Source of the DNA: Nectonema munidae
Lineage: Eukaryota; Nematomorpha; Nectonematoida; Nectonematidae
Direction: 5' to 3'
Length of the DNA stretch: 64,000 bases
NCBI GenBank assembly: GCA_030549495.1
Contig: JAUIRK010000022.1
Location: 217,501 to 281,500 of the forward strand
The position numbers were made by a program, and so were the translations under genes. How positions within the stretch are numbered: the stretch's first letter is position 1; each line of letters starts with the position of its first letter. Shown here in pieces: positions 58,601 to 64,000 of this stretch. The notes under the pieces are model-generated. The model ran no database searches, was not told the DNA's origin, and saw only the letters and a program-made list of their open reading frames with translations.

Positions 58601-60955
58601 ATTATTATCAATCTGAGCAGGAGTCTGGGTACAAATAAACGAAATTTTTAGTATACCACACCACTGTAATACAATTATGGCTTGATTTCGCTATCTTTCT
58701 TCTAAAGATTAGTCTTCCTTCGCGCATATCCATATATACGCCCACTAGTGAAAAATAGATACACACGCATAAACACAGACGCATTGTTATTCTTCATATT
58801 TACTTGGTTGCCTTGGAAAGCACTTTATCTAAGAATTGAGTAAGTTTGCGGCAAAATCAAGACATTATTCCCACCTTCCTATTTACATTACTTGAGGTAA
58901 GAATTACCAAGATGCTCGCATTCTCTAAACTTATATATCACCTTAAACAAATTTTTTTCTTCCAAGTACTCCCAATCATTCGCATATATTTTTCTCCTTT
59001 TTTATCTTTTTTTTAATAGTCTAGCGTTCCGTGTAAAGATTATTTTATTTTTTCATGTCTAGACTCAATCCCAGATCAAATATTCTTTTATTGGATCTTT
59101 TAAATTTTGGATTTTGGAACTTGGTCCTCTTCCATTATTTTTAAGTATATATTTTGTCTAGGCGTTTTTTCAAGATAAAAATTAAAACTGAATTTTAATT
59201 GCAAGTAAGTTAGTTTCGAAGTTAGATCATTTATTTAAGGAATTAATTAATTAGTTATTAAGTTTGTTGGGTCTTCGGAAGAATTTTTACATGAAAGTTT
59301 TCTGTTTTCCTTAAAGCATTTCGCCCCAAAATTGTTCTTACGAATTTTCACTTCAATCCCATATGTGTCAAATTATAAATTTTCTCTTTAAATTTATTCT
59401 CAAAAATGTATTTCATCACAAAAGGGAATTGTTATCTTTATTTTTTTTACTTTTAACAATTATCTTCATAAAGTGCTTCTAATTCCATACTTTATTCTCA
59501 AAATACTGAAAAATATTGAAAAAACAATGGAAACTGACTCGTTGACTAATTTATTCATATAATGCGTACATAGCATAAGTGCATATACCTTCGCGGTTTT
59601 TATTTATTCCATTATTCGTTTTGTAATTTGAATGAAGTGATCATTACAAGTGTTTTCTAGTTTATCGACAAATAATTTTTCATTATTGGAAAAATATGTA
59701 TATTTCGCACAGAAAACATTAAAAACGGAACTATCTAATAATAATTAATTATTTCTTTAAAATTTTACTATATGAAAAGTAATTTACTCTAATGAAATGG
59801 CATTTTTTTAATTAGCAAGGATACTAAAGTTATACAGTGTGGACAAATAAGCCTTGTTTACAAATATCAAGTTTAGCGCCGGCTACTATGACAAAATCTC
59901 GAGGCGGCCAATGCCTATTATGAAAAAGCCCGCATGGACAAAATCCCTTGCGATAAAATGCAAAGTTATCCCTGAAAATCCTTTTTTAGTGCAGTCATTT
60001 GCTTTTTTATTTTCTCCTTTCTTATGTAGCTCTAAATATTATAAAATGCTAGTTAGTGCGCGTCGTTTCTTTCTCTTACATTTGTTATAGCATGTTGTGT
60101 AGTTCTTTTTAGCCCAAATGACATATCAATAATATTGAGTAATACACTGATTACCTCGTATTAGCTGTTTTCTTTAACGTATATACCCCATACCCCTTCT
60201 TAGCTGTTTAGAATGTTTAAGAAAATAGTAGTTTTTTAGTCTTTTTTAACTATAGGCAATATTTTTTACTTCAACTCAATCGAAATTAGTCTTTCCTGAA
60301 GCGCTACAAAAACTCTTTAAAAGACAGTCATTTAAAAATCCTTGCTTGCAAACACCCATATTTTTAATATAGCATTTATGTTTATGTCAATAGCTTTCCC
60401 TATGCTCATATTTTATCCACGTTTAAAGGTAGCCATTTTATGAAAATAAAAAAATATGGAAAAATAGATGAAGCGTAAAATGCACATAATTTTTCTTTGC
60501 CATTTTTACTTAAAATTTTTTATACAATGTAAAAATGTTCTTATTAAAAATGTCCACTTTAAAAATATTTTCCTTAAGAATTTTCACCTACCATTTGTTC
60601 TTCTAAAGACATCCTTTCCACCCTCTGTAAATTCGCTAGCATGGAATTTCTTAACAAGATTAGATAGAAATATGATTTATAGTTAATTAAATCTATTTTT
60701 TATCAAGCTTTTTTCAGACTTTTGAACAGAAGGAATCCAATTTCCCTTTTAAACATAAATCACGTCAAATCAAAAGGTCCATATTTTAGAAGCTGCGATT
60801 AGTTATAAAAAATTTGAATTGTGGGCAAAAGTTCTCCTAAGAAGTCTGCTACATTTAAGAAACTTGTCAAGTGAATATTTTAATACAAACGAGGCTTCAA
60901 AGATAAAATCTTGCATATTTTGTGGTATGATAAAAGTTCACTGAGTATGAAAAAC
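55670..60955. other. Long tract without recognised gene
   Basis: Mostly AT-rich and probably unique sequence. AACTAACTA-rich phrases occur at 56510-56580 and a TATATA run at 58420-58450. Open frames at 57287-57520, 59854-60090 and 60468-60686 have no recognisable motif. The 57120-57240 stretch is more balanced in composition. Confidence 0.4.
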
Positions 60956-61370
60956 TCTTTGAAAAATTAATTTATGTGAGTGAAGAGACGCTGTTACTAA
61001 TAAAGTGAAGAAGTAACAAGCTCTCTCGTTTACCCGAGACGAAGTGCGTTGTATGTTATGCACAGCACGTGGTACTGTTGCTGCCACGATTGCAGCGCCT
61101 ACTTGCGAACTTGTTTCCTCAAAATGTGAACCGGCTAATACATTCGCCTTTCAGTTAATTAATTCTCGAAAGGAGATAGGCACGTGGCATAGATGAGGAG
61201 GACCCTTGAGGCATAATGAAACTTTAGTTTATGCTGTCTTCTACCTCCCCTCACGAAGCTAATCCCAACAAAAGAGGGAGATAGTCTCTTGCTGCTCCTA
61301 AATTAACACCATCTATCTCATTTCAAGAAGTGAAGTTATGGAAATTATTGTAAGTGTTTCCTTTATAGGA
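60956..61370. promoter_or_regulatory. Base-balanced tract, candidate regulatory region
   Basis: This 400-base stretch is clearly less AT-rich than its surroundings. It contains CACAGCACGTGGTACTGTTG, TTGCAGCGCCTACTTGCG and GGCACGTGGCATAG (two CACGTG E-box cores) and AAAAGAGGGAGATAG. No open frame spans it. A promoter, enhancer or untranslated exon is possible. Confidence 0.3.
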
Positions 61371-61561
61371 TGTATCCAGTCCAAGTGCCTTTCTTTTCTC
61401 TCTTGATTTTTTTCATTGTCTGTATTGGATTAAAGAGAAGAATAATCTTCCATAATGGGACCAATAAAGGTTTCGCTTTGCTGACACTTTCCCACTTGAA
61501 TATAAATCTTCGATTCTTTGTTATTCATTGCTATCTAATGACTATAGGTAGTAAATTTTAG

Positions 61562-63640
61562 TAAATAAAAAACCAACTATCTAATTAACTGTCAAACTAT
61601 TTAGTTGTTATTAGACATTTTTTATTTCAAATCAAAAAAAAAAAGTGACAGATTTTCGCCATATTTTTACTTCATAACGGGCAATTTTAAAATTTCTAGT
61701 GGACAATTTGAAAAAAAAGGATGAGAAACTGTGAATTTTAACTGATGCTAATACATAAATAATGAAAAATTTAGTTTTATGAGTAGAAGTTTTACGCAGC
61801 AAGAAATTGAATAGCGAAGTTGAGTAGGAGCGATATCACGATAAGAAACCTAAGCCAGTAAAACGGGATCAGTCCCAACAAATTCCCGAAACTTTGATCT
61901 CTAGGCAATCTATCGGGACATTTTTATCTTTAATGAAAATCTATGGAGAGTACAAAAAGTTTCGATTGTCAAAAAAGAATATTTTTTTATAAACACTTGA
62001 ATTTATTGATTATTATAAAAAATAAACCGTTAAACCTGATTATAAATATAGCAACGTTAGATAACCAAGTTAATCGCTGAAAATCGCATGTTGCCTAGAA
62101 TTAAAAATAAAAAATTACTTATATTTATTTATAAATTATAAAAACTAACTGTCAAAATTTTTGGAATTCTTACTTTTTATTAATTTTTGGAATACTCATT
62201 CAGAAATAATAAAAAATAAAAAAATGCATTCTAAATTTTTCAAAATATTCAAATAGAACGTATATTATTTCTAATTCGTTTGTAAATATTAAGATATTAA
62301 AAAAGTTTTGAGATTTGGGTTTATTTCTGTTTTTCGAATTTTTAATAATTAATGGAGGAAAAGTATTTTTTTTTATTTTTCATTTTAAATAGTTAAAAAA
62401 TTAAAATAAATCGAATTATTTTAATTTATTGAAAAAAACTAAGATTTATTTTTTATTTTGTTAGGTTCTGTTGAAGTTCTATCCTTTTTTAATTAACCAC
62501 TTTTTTAAGTTAAAATAGGAATAATATCTCTACCGTTTTAAATGAATTAAAAAATAATTTCTACCTGGACTTATAAATCCTGCTGGAAACTCTCTTTGAA
62601 GCGTAATTCAAGACGTTACTTAAAACATATACACACATTTTAGCATAAATATCAATTATTCAAATTCGTAAAATGTAATTGTTTTGAATTCGTCATTTTC
62701 CGTTTAAATTCCTCCTTTTTCAGCTTTTACTCTTCTTTTCCATTTTCCATTATTCATTTCATATTTTGAATTCTTTATTCAATTGTATTCATATATTTTC
62801 TCTCTCTAAGAACACTACAATTGAAATTCATTAGCATTAGCAAATTTCCTCATATTCTTCTTTTCTTCCATGTAATTTATTTTATTTTCTTTTATATATT
62901 TATTTAAATAAAATTAAAGACAAAGCTATTTCAAGTTAACAAAATCAAAATTATAAAGGATACATTGAACGTGAAAAAATAACAATTTAGCGAAAAAAGG
63001 CAATTTTAAGTGGAAGAGGGTGAATTTAATTAAAATATGTAAAAAAATAGTTACAAGAATCAAATGAAAATTCCATGTTAAAAGTAATGAGAGCTTTTGG
63101 AAAATGATATTAAAAAAAAGTATTGAAATTTGGGACACCCTTGTATATCACAATGCTATAAAAAGCAAGAAGAGACATGGATAAATTCTAAATTCAGTAT
63201 TTAGCTGAAGAAAAAAATTCGTATCTTTAGGGTTACATTTGAAGCAAAATGTTAAAATATAATCATTTCAATTGCTCATTTATAAACCCTAGGGCGCATT
63301 ATCTTTTGAAACCCTTTTATGATATGAGATTCACTTCCTTATTCCAACGAAAATAGTCTTAGTTAAATTTTATTGTTTCCTTTACTCATGATATCTTTAT
63401 ATCTTTAACATTTGCCAGTAGAACACGACATATTATAATTATACATTATATTTTTATTACTATTATAATGTAAAAAGTTCATAAAAAATTACATTTTTAC
63501 ATAACATGGTCGCATATTTCATCGAGACTTTTCCTTCAAACTGGAAATTTAAATAAGTAATTCCATATGTCGTTAAATTTAATTCCAAGTTCCTGCATGA
63601 ATTCCCCCTTCATATAAAGGTGAAATAAAGCCATAACATT
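61562..63640. other. AT-rich tract, nothing recognised
   Basis: Long A- and T-rich stretches. No gene or element boundary could be supported. Confidence 0.4.
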
Positions 63641-63646
63641 ATCATA

Positions 63647-63891
63647 CATATAGTCAGACCTCGTTTATCCGATACTCGCTTATCCGACAACCCCACTAAC
63701 AGCCACACTACTGACTGTAACCGATTTTTTTACCTCGTTATTCCGGAATTCACATTAAATAAGAAATTAGTTTGAGGTATTGGTTCTTTAAAAGTTTCAT
63801 ACACTGGTAGAAATTTCGTTAATCCGAGAATTCACAATCCAACCAGAATATGTATGAAACCAATTATGTCGGATAAACGAGGTGTGACATG
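63647..63891. mobile_element. pogo/Tigger-like MITE
   Basis: The left end GTCAGACCTCGTTTATCCGA (63653) and the inverted right end GTCACACCTCGTTTATCCGA (63888) match at 19 of 20 positions, and this motif is typical of pogo/Tigger-type Tc1-mariner elements. TA dinucleotides border the ends at about 63645-63646 and 63892-63893. An internal direct repeat CGTTATTCCGGAATTCACA / CGTTAATCCGAGAATTCACA occurs. There is no coding capacity. Confidence 0.75.
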
Positions 63892-64000
63892 TAAAGTTTT
63901 GTTTCAAGTTTTGGATGAATTGAATCCTTTCTTTTTATAAAAAAATTATTATTATTTATTTAGTGTTTCTTTTTCAATTTAACCATTCTATAATTAATCA

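Overview
The window is strongly AT-rich, gene-poor metazoan DNA dense in decayed DNA transposons. It contains one confidently recognisable host gene. A cathepsin L with six exons, introns up to about 9 kb, and abundant hAT, piggyBac, RTE-like and CR1-like elements suit an arthropod. My best guess is a copepod such as a sea louse, but that is an inference and not provable from the sequence.

Layout. Positions 1-10,800 hold a tRNA-derived SINE remnant, two hAT-type MITEs, a nearly full-length hobo-like hAT element (3817-6703) carrying two further MITEs, and a decayed second hAT on the minus strand (7808-9419). Positions 10,949-35,005 are the cathepsin L-like gene on the minus strand. Its exons are 35005-34906, 25858-25734, 25451-25239, 24673-24482, 18128-17944 and 11144-10949. 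All five introns are GT-AG and the phases match throughout, giving 336 codons plus stop: signal peptide, I29 propeptide, and a peptidase with Gln135, Cys141, His281 and Asn302. Intron 4 holds a three-level nest: an RTE-like LINE interrupted at a TTAA by a piggyBac-like element, itself interrupted by a 5'-truncated LINE with a 13-bp target duplication. Intron 1 holds a CR1-like LINE fragment, two tandem copies of an unclassified transposase-like gene, an orphan piggyBac-type end, diverged tandem repeats and two hAT MITEs. Intron 5 holds a SINE, a hAT remnant and piggyBac MITEs.

Positions 35,000-64,000 contain no gene I can name. They hold a piggyBac 5' part (36980-37856), a MITE inside a MITE (40925-41628), further copies of the CAGTGGCGTAGCC MITE family, a foldback element with repetitive ends (47097-47706) inserted in a decayed DUF4371-type hAT, a 123-bp piggyBac MITE, an inverted minisatellite encoding coiled-coil heptads on both arms (about 52870-53140), a piggyBac element with both ends (54019-55661) and a pogo/Tigger-like MITE at the right edge. 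Two base-balanced non-coding tracts (45740-46290 and 60960-61370) may be promoters, enhancers or untranslated exons.

The signal I find most interesting is shared by the piggyBac-type ends. Several carry a short palindrome of the GGGxxx...xxxCCC kind at a near-constant distance from TTAA. Its sequence differs between elements while its pairing is kept, which suggests a selected symmetrical site or hairpin.
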